A stretch of 64,000 nt of DNA. Source: Candidatus Eisenbacteria bacterium (GTDB taxonomy: Bacteria; Eisenbacteria; RBG-16-71-46). Shown piece by piece: positions 6,916 to 15,243 of this stretch. Under the pieces are notes generated by a model, which saw only the letters and a program-made list of their open reading frames with translations, was not told the DNA's origin and did not search any database. The stretch lies in assembly GCA_020847735.1 (NCBI GenBank), contig JADLBL010000026.1:35083-99082 (forward strand), given 5' to 3'. Position 1 is the stretch's first letter; each line of letters starts with the position of its first letter. The translations under genes were made by a program, and so were the position numbers.

Positions 6916-9702
6916 TCAGCGCGGCGCCGGCTCGAGCGATTCGAGCAGCCACCGCCCGGTGTGCGAACGCCCGCTTGCCGCGATGCGCTCGGGCGGACCT
7001 TCGGCGACCAGTTCGCCGCCGCCGTCCCCGCCGCCGGGTCCCAGGTCCACGACCCAGTCGCAGCAGCGGATGACGTCGAGGTTGTGCTCCACGAGCACGA
7101 CCGTGTCGCCGCGTCCGGCCAGGTCGTCGAGCACCTCCAGCAGCAGCTGGATGTCGGCCCAGTGCAGCCCCACGGTCGGCTCGTCGAGCACGTACAGGCA
7201 CGGTCCCGTGCCGCGCGCCGAGAGCTCGCGCGCGATCTTCAGCCGCTGCGCCTCCCCCCCCGACAGCGTGTTCGCGCCCTGCCCGAGCCGCAAATAACCG
7301 AGCCCGACCCGCCGCAGGATGTGCAGGCCGCGGGTGAACTTCGGTTCGCTCGCGAAGTGGTGGAAGGCCTGGTCCACCGTCATGTCGAGCGCGTCCTTGA
7401 TGCTCGCGCCGCGGTAACGCACCTCGAGCACCTCGGGCTTGAAGCGCGAACCGCCGCACACTTCGCACGGCACGGACAGATCGGCGAGAAAGTACATCTC
7501 GACCTCGACCCGTCCGGCGCCCTCGCAGTTCTCGCAGCGCCCGCCCGCGCTGTTGAAGGAAAACGCGCCCTCCTTCCAGCCGTGCTGGCGGGCGGCCGGC
7601 TGGCGGGCGAACAGCTCGCGCAACGCGGCGTAGGCGCCCATGTAGGTGACCGGGCACGAGCGCGGCGTCCGGCCGATCGGCGACTGGTCCACCAGCACCA
7701 CCCGCCGCAGGTGTTCGAGCCCCTTGAGCGCCCGGTGCGCTCCGACGGGCGCGTCCTCGCGGCCCTCGAGCGCCCGCAGCGCGGCACGGTAGAGCACGTC
7801 CTCGACCAGGCTGCTCTTGCCGGAGCCCGAGACGCCCGTCACGGCCGTCACGCGGCCGATCGGAAAGCGCGCCGTCACGCCCTTGAGGTTGTGTTCCCCC
7901 GCCCCTTCGACGGTCAGGAACGTCCGCGGCTCCCCGGGCGCGCGCGGGCGCACGACGCGTTTCTCCCCGGCCAGCCAGCGCGCGGTGTCCGATCCGGCGG
8001 CGGCGCTGGCATCCGCGGCCGGACCGGCGTAGAGCAGCCGGCCTCCGTTCTCGCCCGCCCCGGGCCCCAGCTCGACCAGATAAGACGCCGCGCGGATCAC
8101 CATCGGTTCGTGCTCGACCACGACCAGCGTGTTCCCCCGCGCGGCCAGCTCGCGCAGGATGCCGATCAGCCGTTCGGTGTCGCGCGGGTGCAGCCCCACG
8201 GTCGGCTCGTCGAGCACGTAGAGCGTGTCGGCGAGGTTCGCGCCCAGCGCGTTCGCGAGCTCGATCCGCTGCGCTTCGCCTCCCGAAAGCGTTCGCGTGA
8301 GGCGATCGAGCGTCAGGTAGCCCAGGTCCACGCGGAGCAGGAATCGCAGGCGCGACCGCACTTCGGCCAGCGCGGTGCCGGCGATGGTGCGCTGAGTCTC
8401 GGACAGATCGAGCTGATCGAGGAAACCGGCGGCGGCCGAGATCGAGTGCGCGCACAACTGCGCGATCGAGAGCCCGCCGAGCTTCACCTGCAGGGCCTCG
8501 GGCCGCAGCCGGGCGCCGCCGCAGGCGCCGCACCGCCGCGGGCTCTGGTAGCGACGGACCACGAAGCGATTCCCGGCCTTGTACGACTTCTGCTGCAGCC
8601 GCTCGAGAAACGGGAGGACGCCGCGAAACGTCCGGTCACCGTGGAGCAGCAGGTGGCGATGCTCCTCGGACAGCTTCCGCCACGGCACCTCGAGCGGAAC
8701 CCCGCGTTCGGCCGAGAGCTTCTGCAACTTCGGCCACATCGTGGCGCGCCAGGATTTCGCCCAGGGATCGAGCGCGCCGGCCTTCAGGGACTTCGATGCG
8801 TCGGGCACGATCAGCTCCGGCGCGAAGGTCAGCACGTCGCCGAAGCCACGGCATTCCGGACAGACGCCCAGCGGGCTGTTGAACGAGAACAGCGCGGGCT
8901 CGGGCTGCACCGCCGGCCGGGAACAGTTCGCGCATTCCCAGCGCTCGCTCCGCGCGACGGGCTCCGCTCCGCCGAGTTGGAGCAGCAGGCGTCCCTCGCC
9001 CCGGCGGAACGCCTGCTCGCAGGCCTCGACCAGGCGCTGCGCTTCCTCCGGCCTCCAGCGGAAGCGGTCCACCAGGATCTCGAGCGACTTCGTGCCGCGG
9101 CGCAGCTTCGGGAGCGGGTCCAGTTCGACCAGATCGCCCGCGATGCGCGCGCGCGTGTAGCCCGCCCGAAGCAGGTGCCCGGCCTGCTCGGCCCACGCGA
9201 GCCTGGCGGAAAGCGCCACGGGCGCGAACACGTGCAGCCATTCGCCCTCCGGCCGGCCGGCCGCTTCGCGGGCAACGGACTGCGGCGAGTCGGCGAGCAC
9301 CGGGTGGCCGCAGTGGGCGCAGTGGACCGTGCCGATCCGGGCGTAGAGCAGGCGCAGGTAATCGTGGACTTCGGTCGCCGTGCCGACGGTCGAGCGGGCG
9401 CTGCGCGCGGGAGCGACCTGCTGGATGCTGACGGCGGGCGTGAGGCCGTGGATCGCGTCCACGTCGGGGCGCGGCAGGCGTTCGAGGAACTGCTTGGCGT
9501 ACGCCGAGACGGACTCGACGTAACGGCGCTGGCCTTCCGCGTAAAGGGTGTCGAAGGCGAGCGAGGACTTGCCCGAGCCGGAGACACCCGTGATGACCGT
9601 CAACTCGCCGCGCGGAAGGTCGAGATCAAAGTCGCGAAGGTTGTGCTGGCGGGCGCCGCGGATGCGGAGCAGGCGGACGGGCTCGAGGGCGGGATCTTTC
9701 AT
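6916..9702 (-). CDS. uvrA: Excinuclease ABC subunit A
   Basis: The 928-residue damage-recognition ATPase of nucleotide-excision repair; it loads UvrB on lesions. It has two ABC modules. The first Walker A is GVSGSGKS at residues 39-46; each half carries SGGEAQR and LDEPTVGLH. Zinc modules are visible in CANC...CPEC and in the second half as CENC...CEVC. The length is typical. I chose the ATG at 9702 because a GTG further upstream (9726) lies inside the likely -10 hexamer. The gene appears monocistronic. uvrB is 25 kb away and an alkyltransferase-like protein that hands alkyl lesions to this pathway is near 20.6 kb. Confidence 0.97.
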   Translation of the reverse strand: MKDPALEPVRLLRIRGARQHNLRDFDLDLPRGELTVITGVSGSGKSSLAFDTLYAEGQRRYVESVSAYAKQFLERLPRPDVDAIHGLTPAVSIQQVAPARSARSTVGTATEVHDYLRLLYARIGTVHCAHCGHPVLADSPQSVAREAAGRPEGEWLHVFAPVALSARLAWAEQAGHLLRAGYTRARIAGDLVELDPLPKLRRGTKSLEILVDRFRWRPEEAQRLVEACEQAFRRGEGRLLLQLGGAEPVARSERWECANCSRPAVQPEPALFSFNSPLGVCPECRGFGDVLTFAPELIVPDASKSLKAGALDPWAKSWRATMWPKLQKLSAERGVPLEVPWRKLSEEHRHLLLHGDRTFRGVLPFLERLQQKSYKAGNRFVVRRYQSPRRCGACGGARLRPEALQVKLGGLSIAQLCAHSISAAAGFLDQLDLSETQRTIAGTALAEVRSRLRFLLRVDLGYLTLDRLTRTLSGGEAQRIELANALGANLADTLYVLDEPTVGLHPRDTERLIGILRELAARGNTLVVVEHEPMVIRAASYLVELGPGAGENGGRLLYAGPAADASAAAGSDTARWLAGEKRVVRPRAPGEPRTFLTVEGAGEHNLKGVTARFPIGRVTAVTGVSGSGKSSLVEDVLYRAALRALEGREDAPVGAHRALKGLEHLRRVVLVDQSPIGRTPRSCPVTYMGAYAALRELFARQPAARQHGWKEGAFSFNSAGGRCENCEGAGRVEVEMYFLADLSVPCEVCGGSRFKPEVLEVRYRGASIKDALDMTVDQAFHHFASEPKFTRGLHILRRVGLGYLRLGQGANTLSGGEAQRLKIARELSARGTGPCLYVLDEPTVGLHWADIQLLLEVLDDLAGRGDTVVLVEHNLDVIRCCDWVVDLGPGGGDGGGELVAEGPPERIAASGRSHTGRWLLESLEPAPR

Positions 9703-9716
9703 GGGAGGGAGCGCGG

Positions 9717-9726
9717 ACGATAGCAC
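9717..9726 (-). promoter_or_regulatory. Candidate extended -10 of uvrA
   Basis: The minus strand reads GTGCTATCGT here: a TGC extension plus TATCGT, the same hexamer as the sdhC promoter. The ATG begins 15 nt downstream of the last hexamer base, so the leader would be under 10 nt and no Shine-Dalgarno sequence is visible. This also excludes the GTG start at 9726. Confidence 0.45.
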
Positions 9727-9867
9727 GCGCCACAGGGCCGGCCGCCGGAGCAGGATGCGGGCGGCTCCGGCATCCGTGCCGGTAACCGCACCGCGCGAAC
9801 CGGAGGGGACGGCCTGCCTTGACTCGGAGCCCCCGGTTCAATGCGCGCCCGTAGGGGCGTTCAAAGT

Positions 9868-9904
9868 TGAAGGGCGGCCGGCGATCAAGCCGACGCGCCC
9901 TTCA
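9868..9904 (-). terminator. Terminator-like hairpin after the lysine-rich mini-gene
   Basis: The arms TGAAGGGCG and CGCCCTTCA (9 bp, with an inner CGGC/GCCG helix and loop GATCAA) lie 25 nt after the stop of the mini-gene. On the minus strand the stem is followed by ACTTTGAA, a weak T-rich tract. A second small hairpin lies further down at about 9845-9859. The position supports a dedicated 3' end for the mini-gene. Confidence 0.45.
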
Positions 9905-9929
9905 GGACGTGCCAGGTCCAGACAACCGG

Positions 9930-9995
9930 TTACTTCTTCTTCGCGGCCTTCTTCTTCGTGGCCTTCTTCTTCGCAGCCTTCTTCTTGGCAGCCAT
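9930..9995 (-). CDS. 21-residue lysine-rich mini-protein (histone H1-tail-like)
   Basis: The product is only 21 residues, MAAKKKAAKKKATKKKAAKK plus a final K: four AAKKK-type repeats, about 57% Lys and the rest mostly Ala. It resembles the tails of bacterial H1-like nucleoid proteins and would bind nucleic acid by charge; that role is inference. What makes a coding call reasonable is its surroundings. The minus strand carries GGAGGAGGTGATC 7 nt before the ATG, an almost perfect complement of the 16S rRNA 3' end, and a terminator-like hairpin follows the TAA. The frame also stays open upstream (to 10244), but that part looks non-coding. It could be a truncated relic of a longer protein or a real micro-gene. 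Confidence 0.6.
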   Translation of the reverse strand: MAAKKKAAKKKATKKKAAKKK

Positions 9996-10263
9996 TCGGG
10001 GATCACCTCCTCCGCATTCACTCGATTCGTTCGTGCTCTGCGGACTACCGTGATGGCGACGCGGACGAATCCGAGCGGTCGCGTCTCGCCCGAGTGCTCC
10101 AGCACGGCCCGTGCCAGTCGCTGGTGGCCGAACTGGCGGCATGACGTAATACCCATTGAACAATGGCTTTAGCGACTCATGCTGGCCTGGGATGCGGACT
10201 GATGCGGCGTGCGATCGCCGAACTTGAAATCTTCTAAGTGTCAATAAACTAGCTTCTTACGCC
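9996..10263. other. AT-richer intergenic region upstream of the lysine-rich mini-gene
   Basis: About 270 bp with distinctly lower GC than the flanks. The minus strand has TTGACA at 10244-10239, the best -35 match in the window, but I find no matching -10 at 16-19 nt. A small palindrome, CCATTG-TT-CAATGG, lies around 10153-10166. The plus-strand text GGATCACCTCCT is simply the complement of the mini-gene's ribosome binding site. No convincing gene on either strand; a small RNA or long leader is possible. Confidence 0.4.
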
Positions 10264-10302
10264 GAAAACGAAACGCATCTCGTTGTCTGCACACGAGATG
10301 CG
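10264..10302 (-). terminator. Intrinsic terminator of the two-component operon
   Basis: A perfect 10-bp stem, CGCATCTCGT with ACGAGATGCG (arms 10274-10283 and 10293-10302) and a 9-nt loop, lies 31 nt past the response-regulator stop. Read on the minus strand it is followed by TTTCGTTTTCGG. This is the clearest T-tract terminator in the window. Confidence 0.75.
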
Positions 10303-10333
10303 CGGTGGTGTCCAGTTTGTTGCGTCCGTCCAG

Positions 10334-11722
10334 TTACTTGACAGTCCTGGCCTCCTCGATGCGAAGCCGTCGCAGTTTCTCGATCAGCCCCTGTCGGGAG
10401 ATGCCCAGGATGCGCGCCGCCCGGCTCTTGTTGCCGGAGGTCATGCGCAGCACCTCGCTGATGTGATCCGCTTCGATCTGCGCGAGCGTCGGCAGCCCGA
10501 GCACGTCCCGCACCGCCGCAACCGCGGTGCTCGCCGGCGCGGTGCGGCGTCCGAGCAGCTCCGGCGGGAAGTGCTCCGAGTCGATCTGCTGGCCCTCCTC
10601 GAGCAGGACGACGCGTTCGATCAGGTTGCGCAGCTCGCGGACATTGCCCGGCCAGGGGTATTCGAGCAGCACGCGGCGGGCCTCGGGCGTGAAGTCGTCG
10701 AACGATTTCTGGAACTTGCGCGAGAACTCCCGCATGAAGTGCCGCGCCAGCATCAGCACGTCCTCGCCCCGCTCGCGCAGCGGCGGCAGGGTGATGGACA
10801 CGACCTTGAGCCGGAAGTAGAGGTCGCCGCGAAACCGCCCGGCCCGCACTTCCTCCTCGACGCTCTTGTTAGTGGCCGCGACGATGCGGATGTCCACCGA
10901 GATGTCGTGCGCGCCGCCGACCCGCTTGAAGTTCCGATGATCGATGAATCGCAGGAGCTTGGCCTGCGTGGGCAGCGGCATGTCGGCCACCTCGTCGAGA
11001 AAGAGCGTACCGCCGTCGCACAGCTCGACGAGCCCCTTCTTGGTGTCGGAGGCGTCGGTGAAGGCGCCCTTCTCGTGGCCGAACAGTTCGTTCTCGAGCA
11101 GCGCCTCCTGGAAGGAGGAGCAGTTCACCTCCATCAGCGGCGCCTGGGCGCGGTCGCTTCGGTAGTGCACCGCGCGCGCCACCAGTTCCTTGCCCGTCCC
11201 GCTCTCGCCCGAAATCAGGACCGAGGTCGCCTTGCTGCGGACGACCTTGTCGATCAGGGCGCGCACTTCGCGCATCGCGGCCGACTGCCCGATGATCTCC
11301 TCGCCGGAGTAGTGCTGCCAGGCGCGCCGGCGGTAGAGATCGAGCTCGGTCGCCTGCCGGAAGTTCCGGCCGGCGGACTCCACGGCCAGCACGATGTCCT
11401 CCAGCTCGTAGGGCTTCCGCACGAAGTCGCAGGCGCCGTGCTTCATGGCGTCCACCGCGGTCTGCACGTCACCGTAGGCGGTGATGATGATGATCTGGAG
11501 CAGCGGATCGAGCTGGCGCGCGCGGCGCAGCACCGACAGCCCGTCCGTGTCGGGCAGGCGCATGTCGAGGATCATCACCTGCGGCCGGACCTCGCCCACC
11601 TTCTCGAGGCCCTCGGCTCCGGTGCTCGCGACCTCCACGGCGTAACCGCGCGCGCGCAGGACCTTGCCGAGCGACTTGCGGATCAGGAGTTCGTCGTCCA
11701 CGACCAGCACGGAGGTCTTCAC
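10334..11722 (-). CDS. NtrC-family sigma-54-dependent response regulator
   Basis: A 462-residue protein with three domains. The receiver (1-120) has D9-D10, phospho-acceptor D53 and K103. The AAA+ sigma-54 interaction domain (about 143-370) has Walker A GESGTGKE at 172-179, a Walker B ending FLDEVADM and PWPGNVRELRN. The C-terminal Fis-type helix-turn-helix contains NKSRAARILGISRQGL. It would activate sigma-54 promoters when phosphorylated by the kinase encoded just upstream. The sigma-54 contact loop reads GAFTDA (219-224) rather than GAFTGA. The start is GTG with GGAGGAG inside the kinase's last codons; the genes are 4 nt apart. Targets are unknown; I found no clear -24/-12 promoter in the window. 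Confidence 0.93.
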   Translation of the reverse strand: MKTSVLVVDDELLIRKSLGKVLRARGYAVEVASTGAEGLEKVGEVRPQVMILDMRLPDTDGLSVLRRARQLDPLLQIIIITAYGDVQTAVDAMKHGACDFVRKPYELEDIVLAVESAGRNFRQATELDLYRRRAWQHYSGEEIIGQSAAMREVRALIDKVVRSKATSVLISGESGTGKELVARAVHYRSDRAQAPLMEVNCSSFQEALLENELFGHEKGAFTDASDTKKGLVELCDGGTLFLDEVADMPLPTQAKLLRFIDHRNFKRVGGAHDISVDIRIVAATNKSVEEEVRAGRFRGDLYFRLKVVSITLPPLRERGEDVLMLARHFMREFSRKFQKSFDDFTPEARRVLLEYPWPGNVRELRNLIERVVLLEEGQQIDSEHFPPELLGRRTAPASTAVAAVRDVLGLPTLAQIEADHISEVLRMTSGNKSRAARILGISRQGLIEKLRRLRIEEARTVK

Positions 11723-11726
11723 GGCG

Positions 11727-12773
11727 TCACTCCTCCGTCTTGCCGGGCGGCTCGGCCGGCAGCGGCAGGGAAACGCGCAGCGTCGCGCCTCCTCCCGGGT
11801 TGTTCCTGGCCGTCACCACGCCTCCGGTGTCACGGACGATCTGCACCGAGATCGGCAGGCCGAGTCCGGTGCCCATCGAGCGCGTGGTGAAGAACGGGTC
11901 GAAGATCTTCTCCATCAGATCGCGGGGAATCCCCACGCCCGTGTCGCGGATCGAGACGTCCACGAGCGACCGGCGCGTGCGATAGCGTCGCACGCCGGTG
12001 GCGATGGTCAGCGTGCCTCCTTCGGGCATGGCCTGCGCGGCGTTGATGCACAGGTTGAGGAACACCTGCTGCATCAGGTCGGGATCCACCTCGACCAGCG
12101 GCAGTCCCTCCATGAACTCTCGGATCACCGCCACCTGCAGGTCCGCGAGCTGCGCCGACATGAGGTCGAGCGTGCGCTCGAGCACCTGGTGAAGGTCGCA
12201 CGGCTGGGGCCGCGCCTGCGGCGGGCGCGCGAACAGCAGCAGGCCGGTGATGATCTGCTCGATGCGATCCAGCTCCTTGATGACGTCGTCGAGGTCTTCG
12301 CGCCGCGCGTCGCGCGGCTTCAGCTTCGAGGCGACGAACTGGATGGTGGTGCGGATGCCCGTGAGCGGATTGCGGATCTCGTGCGCGACGTAGGCCGACA
12401 GCTCGCCGAGCGAGACCAGCCGGTCGATCTTCTTCTGGAACTCGCCGTCCTCGCTCTCGTAGATCGCCTCGGCGAGGATGACCGAGCCGGTCAGTTCGCC
12501 GTCCTCGTCGCGCATGGGCAGCGACTCCGCCTTGAGCGTGATCTCCCGTCCCTCGGTCTCGATCCGGAAATCCCGCGCCTCGCGGGTCGAGCCCTTGAGC
12601 CAGCGGGCCTCGGCGCCCGGAAAAACGCGATTGCCCGGCAGGCCGAGCAGCGCTCCGGGCTCGACGCTCAGCAGGTCCTCGAGGTGGCGGTTCGCGTAGA
12701 CCACCTTCCGCTCGCGGTCCAGCGCCACGACGCCCTGCTCGAGCGTGTCCAGCACGGTGGCCGGCAGGGCCAT
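11727..12773 (-). CDS. PAS-containing sensor histidine kinase (NtrB-like)
   Basis: A 348-residue kinase, without transmembrane segments, that should phosphorylate the adjacent NtrC-type regulator. The PAS domain occupies about 1-120 (LEQGVVALDRERKVVYANR). The dimerisation/phospho-transfer helix has YVAHEIRNPLTG with the conserved His. The ATPase domain shows NLCINAAQAMPEGG (N box), DTGVGIP (G1), FDPFFTTR and GTGLGLP (G2). An in-frame GTG at 12944 would extend the protein by 57 proline- and charge-rich residues. I prefer the ATG at 12773 because a TGC-extended -10 (12930-12939) lies downstream of that GTG. The start is the least certain part of the call. Confidence 0.88.
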   Translation of the reverse strand: MALPATVLDTLEQGVVALDRERKVVYANRHLEDLLSVEPGALLGLPGNRVFPGAEARWLKGSTREARDFRIETEGREITLKAESLPMRDEDGELTGSVILAEAIYESEDGEFQKKIDRLVSLGELSAYVAHEIRNPLTGIRTTIQFVASKLKPRDARREDLDDVIKELDRIEQIITGLLLFARPPQARPQPCDLHQVLERTLDLMSAQLADLQVAVIREFMEGLPLVEVDPDLMQQVFLNLCINAAQAMPEGGTLTIATGVRRYRTRRSLVDVSIRDTGVGIPRDLMEKIFDPFFTTRSMGTGLGLPISVQIVRDTGGVVTARNNPGGGATLRVSLPLPAEPPGKTEE

Positions 12774-12929
12774 CTCGCGGACGTCCGTTCCGCCTTCCGC
12801 GGGACGGTGGACGACGTCGGTGCGCACGGTGCGATCCTTGGCGGTGCGAGGCGGACGTCCGCTCCCGCGCTCCCCTCCGGGCGCGCTCGGCGGCGGGGCC
12901 GATCCCTCGGCGTTGTGGACGTGGGACAA

Positions 12930-12939
12930 GAGGTAGCAC
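12930..12939 (-). promoter_or_regulatory. Candidate extended -10 of the two-component operon
   Basis: The minus strand reads TGTGCTACCTC here, a TGC-extended TACCTC, close to the motifs before dapE and the radical SAM gene. It implies transcription from about 12922, which excludes the GTG at 12944 as the kinase start. Confidence 0.4.
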
Positions 12940-13005
12940 AGCACCCCGCGTCACGAAACGCCAAACTGGGCCGGGACTCGCGGCGCCGCAAGGCGTGGCG
13001 CCGCG

Positions 13006-13035
13006 TTGTGCCCGGCGCGCACCGGCTGCTAGACT
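13006..13035 (+). promoter_or_regulatory. Candidate promoter of the PpiD-like gene
   Basis: TTGTGC at 13006-13011, an 18-nt spacer ending in TGC, then TAGACT at 13030-13035. This is both the TTGNNC-N18-TANNNT pattern and an extended -10. Transcription would start near 13042, about 53 nt before the ATG. Confidence 0.55.
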
Positions 13036-13094
13036 CCCCGCCCACTGTTCCCACCCCACTCGAAGCACCGCGGGCCCCATTCCGGAGTCGCCGA

Positions 13095-14921
13095 ATGCTG
13101 CATCACCTGCGCGCAGGCAACAAGCGCACGAAGATCATCTGGCTGGTCATCACGGTCGCCACCGTCTTCACCTTCCTCATCGGCTTCAGCTTCTTCGGCA
13201 GCATGGGAAGCGACTCCCGCTCGGCCGCCCGCCAGTCGGGGTCGTACGGCGAGGTCAACGGCGAGAAGGTGACCGCCCAGATGTGGCAGGGAGCGCAGAA
13301 CTCCGCGATCCAGGCCTACCGGCAGCAGTACAACACCGACCCGACCGACCGGGACCTCAAGTCGGTGCAGCAGCGCGCCTGGCGCACGCTGGTCAACGAG
13401 ATCCTGTTCGCGCAGCAGGCGAAGCAGGCGGGCATCAAGGTCACGGACAACGACGTGATCGTCGGCATGCGCACGACTCCGCCCGCGGCCCTGTACACGG
13501 CCGAGGCCTTCCAGACGAACGGCAAGTTCGATCCCCAGAAGTACGCGGCGGCACTCGGCAACCCCAACATTGACTGGTCGCCGTTCGAGGAGCAGATGCG
13601 CGAGGAACTGCCCGTTCGCCGGCTCCAGGAACGGCTCATGTCCTCGCTCAAGCTCTCCGACGGGGAACTGCGCGAGGCCTGGCACGACCGCTACGACCGG
13701 CTGACCGCGGTCATCGTCCAGGTTCCGCCGGCCGACACCGGCTCGGCCGGAAACTCGGAGGCCGAGATGCAGAAGGTCTACGAGCGCTACCGCACGCGCC
13801 TCGCCACGCCCGCGCGGACGCAGCTCGAGCTGCTCGCGATCCCGATCCAGTACAGCCCCGACGAGGTCCGGGACGCGACCGAACGCGCGAAGGGCATCTA
13901 CGACCGCGCGATCGCCGGCGAGGACTGGAACACCCTCGCGCGCGACAACTCCGAGGGCGCGAACGCCGCCAGCGGTGGCGTGATCGATCGCTTCCTCCAG
14001 CCGTCGGAAATGGGTGCGGTCGGTCCACAGATCGCCGCCCTCAAGCCCGGCGGGATCCTGCCCCCGTTTCGCGAGGGCGGCCAGGTTCTGATCTTCAAGG
14101 TGCTCGACCCGGCGCGCGATTCGGTGGCGCGCAACGCTCCGGCCGGCGCCTTCAAGCTGGCCCAGATCGCGATCAAGCTGCGGCCGTCCCCGGAGTCGCT
14201 GCGCGAACAGTACGAGAAGGCGGAGGCCATCGTCCGGAGGGCCGAACAGGTGGGGCTCGCCAAGGCCGCCACCGAGAAGGGGCTGTCCACCGAGAAGACG
14301 CCGGCCTTCGACCAGAACAACCTGCCGCCGCAGCTGTACGTGGCACCCGAGGCCGCCGACTGGGGCCTCACCAACAAGCAGGGCGCCGTGAGCCCGGTGT
14401 TCAGCACCGGCGACGTGTTCCTGATCGCCCAGGTCGCGCTCCAGCACCCGCCCGGGCCGCCGACGCGGGCGGAGATCGGCGACCAGCTCAAGCAGATCGC
14501 CGACGTCGAACACCGCGTGAACGCCGTCAAGCCGCGTGCGGATCGGATCGAGCAGGCGCTCAAGTCCGGTCAGACGCTCGAGCAGGCCGCGCAGGCGACG
14601 GGGCTTTCCGCGCAGACGATCCAGATGACGCGCCAGCAGCCCGACCCGCGCGTGATGGTCGCGCCCGACCTGCAGGGCGCGCTCTGGGCGGCCAGGCCCG
14701 GACAGGTCGTCGGACCCTTCCATTCGCTGGGAGGCTGGTACTTCGGGCGGCTGGAAAACATCACCACCGCGCCCGACTCGACGTTCAACGACCAGATCAA
14801 GGGCCAGCTGACGACCGAGATCCTGCAACGCCGCCAGCGCACCTTTTTCGACGGCTATCTGACGATGCTGCGCGAACGCGCGAAGATCGAGGACAACCGC
14901 CGGGCCTTCCTGAACGATTGA
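13095..14921 (+). CDS. Membrane-anchored peptidyl-prolyl isomerase/chaperone (PpiD/SurA-like)
   Basis: A 608-residue periplasmic foldase. One N-terminal membrane helix (about residues 15-38, IIWLVITVATVFTFLIGFSF) anchors it. A SurA-type N-terminal chaperone region follows (EVNGEKVTAQMW, then RTLVNEILFAQQAKQAGIKVTD split over this domain). A central parvulin-like domain (LARDNSEG...GGVIDRF...ALKPGGILPPF) is followed by a second degenerate rotamase-like segment. The architecture matches PpiD: single N-terminal anchor and large periplasmic domain. It is monocistronic with its own promoter and ends at a strong hairpin shared with the convergent tatA operon. It probably assists folding of the many secreted proteins of this cell. 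Whether the parvulin domain is catalytic is uncertain. Confidence 0.85.
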   Translation: MLHHLRAGNKRTKIIWLVITVATVFTFLIGFSFFGSMGSDSRSAARQSGSYGEVNGEKVTAQMWQGAQNSAIQAYRQQYNTDPTDRDLKSVQQRAWRTLVNEILFAQQAKQAGIKVTDNDVIVGMRTTPPAALYTAEAFQTNGKFDPQKYAAALGNPNIDWSPFEEQMREELPVRRLQERLMSSLKLSDGELREAWHDRYDRLTAVIVQVPPADTGSAGNSEAEMQKVYERYRTRLATPARTQLELLAIPIQYSPDEVRDATERAKGIYDRAIAGEDWNTLARDNSEGANAASGGVIDRFLQPSEMGAVGPQIAALKPGGILPPFREGGQVLIFKVLDPARDSVARNAPAGAFKLAQIAIKLRPSPESLREQYEKAEAIVRRAEQVGLAKAATEKGLSTEKTPAFDQNNLPPQLYVAPEAADWGLTNKQGAVSPVFSTGDVFLIAQVALQHPPGPPTRAEIGDQLKQIADVEHRVNAVKPRADRIEQALKSGQTLEQAAQATGLSAQTIQMTRQQPDPRVMVAPDLQGALWAARPGQVVGPFHSLGGWYFGRLENITTAPDSTFNDQIKGQLTTEILQRRQRTFFDGYLTMLRERAKIEDNRRAFLND

Positions 14922-14953
14922 GCCGTCCCCGCGCGGGCGCGGGCGAAACACAC

Positions 14954-14990
14954 ATCGGCGCGGCTCCGGGGTGCCCGGGGCCGCGCCGAT
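14954..14990. terminator. Strong hairpin between convergent PpiD-like gene and tatA operon
   Basis: A 17-bp stem (one T-G wobble) with a 3-nt loop; arms begin ATCGGCGCGGCTCCGGG and end with its complement. It lies 32 nt past the foldase stop and 18 nt past the tatA stop. On the minus strand it is followed by GTGTGTTTCG. A bidirectional terminator is the natural reading. Confidence 0.7.
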
Positions 14991-15008
14991 TCGTCAGCGG
15001 GCGGGCGC

Positions 15009-15218
15009 TCAGCCGCCCGATTTCTTCTCGTTCGCCTTCGACGCGTCCGCGGGCGGCTCCTCGCGCTGGATCTCGTCGGTGATCTCGCGCTGCGCCTTCT
15101 TGAACTCGCGGATCGCCTGCCCGAAACCGCGCGCCATCTTCGGAAGCTGACTCGGCCCGAAGAGCAGCAGCACGATCAGCAGCACGATCAGCATTTCCCC
15201 GCCACCGAAGTTGAACAC
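15009..15218 (-). CDS. tatA: Twin-arginine translocase subunit TatA
   Basis: A 69-residue TatA/E protein: one short hydrophobic helix (MLIVLLIVLLLFGPSQLPKM), the FGPSQLPKMARGFG hinge, an amphipathic helix (IREFKKAQREI) and an acidic/lysine-rich tail. It forms the pore component for folded-protein export. The start is GTG with GGAGGG ~8 nt upstream. It is the last gene of the folB-to-tatA unit. tatC lies 17 kb away in another operon and no tatB is visible, so a minimal TatA-TatC system is possible. Confidence 0.93.
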   Translation of the reverse strand: MFNFGGGEMLIVLLIVLLLFGPSQLPKMARGFGQAIREFKKAQREITDEIQREEPPADASKANEKKSGG

Positions 15219-15243
15219 TTCCGTCCCTCCGTCTGTGAACCGC

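Larger units (their letters stand above)
12774..13094. other. Divergent intergenic region between histidine kinase and PpiD-like gene
   Basis: This 321-bp spacer carries a promoter candidate in each direction (listed separately). Between the kinase start and its putative -10 lies a GC-rich leader of about 150 nt with an open but proline/arginine-rich frame. I see no RNA gene or conserved operator here. Confidence 0.4.

Noticed and set aside
9702..9726. GTG at 9726 as an earlier uvrA start
   Set aside because: It lies within the TGC-TATCGT promoter element and would precede the likely transcription start; UvrA homologues begin near the chosen ATG.
9932..9990. TTC/CTT-rich simple repeat (microsatellite)
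   Set aside because: The triplet structure is explained by the AAKKK codons of the mini-gene on the minus strand.
10002..10013. GGATCACCTCCT on the plus strand, identical to the 3' end of 16S rRNA
   Set aside because: No rRNA sequence flanks it. It is simply the complement of an extremely strong ribosome binding site of the minus-strand mini-gene.
12774..12944. 57-residue N-terminal extension of the histidine kinase from a GTG
   Set aside because: Proline/charge-rich without similarity, and the candidate -10 lies downstream of that GTG.
13029..14951. A 640-codon open frame antisense to the PpiD-like gene
   Set aside because: Product is Arg/Leu/Gly-rich and without recognisable motifs; the plus-strand frame encodes a clear foldase with a membrane anchor.
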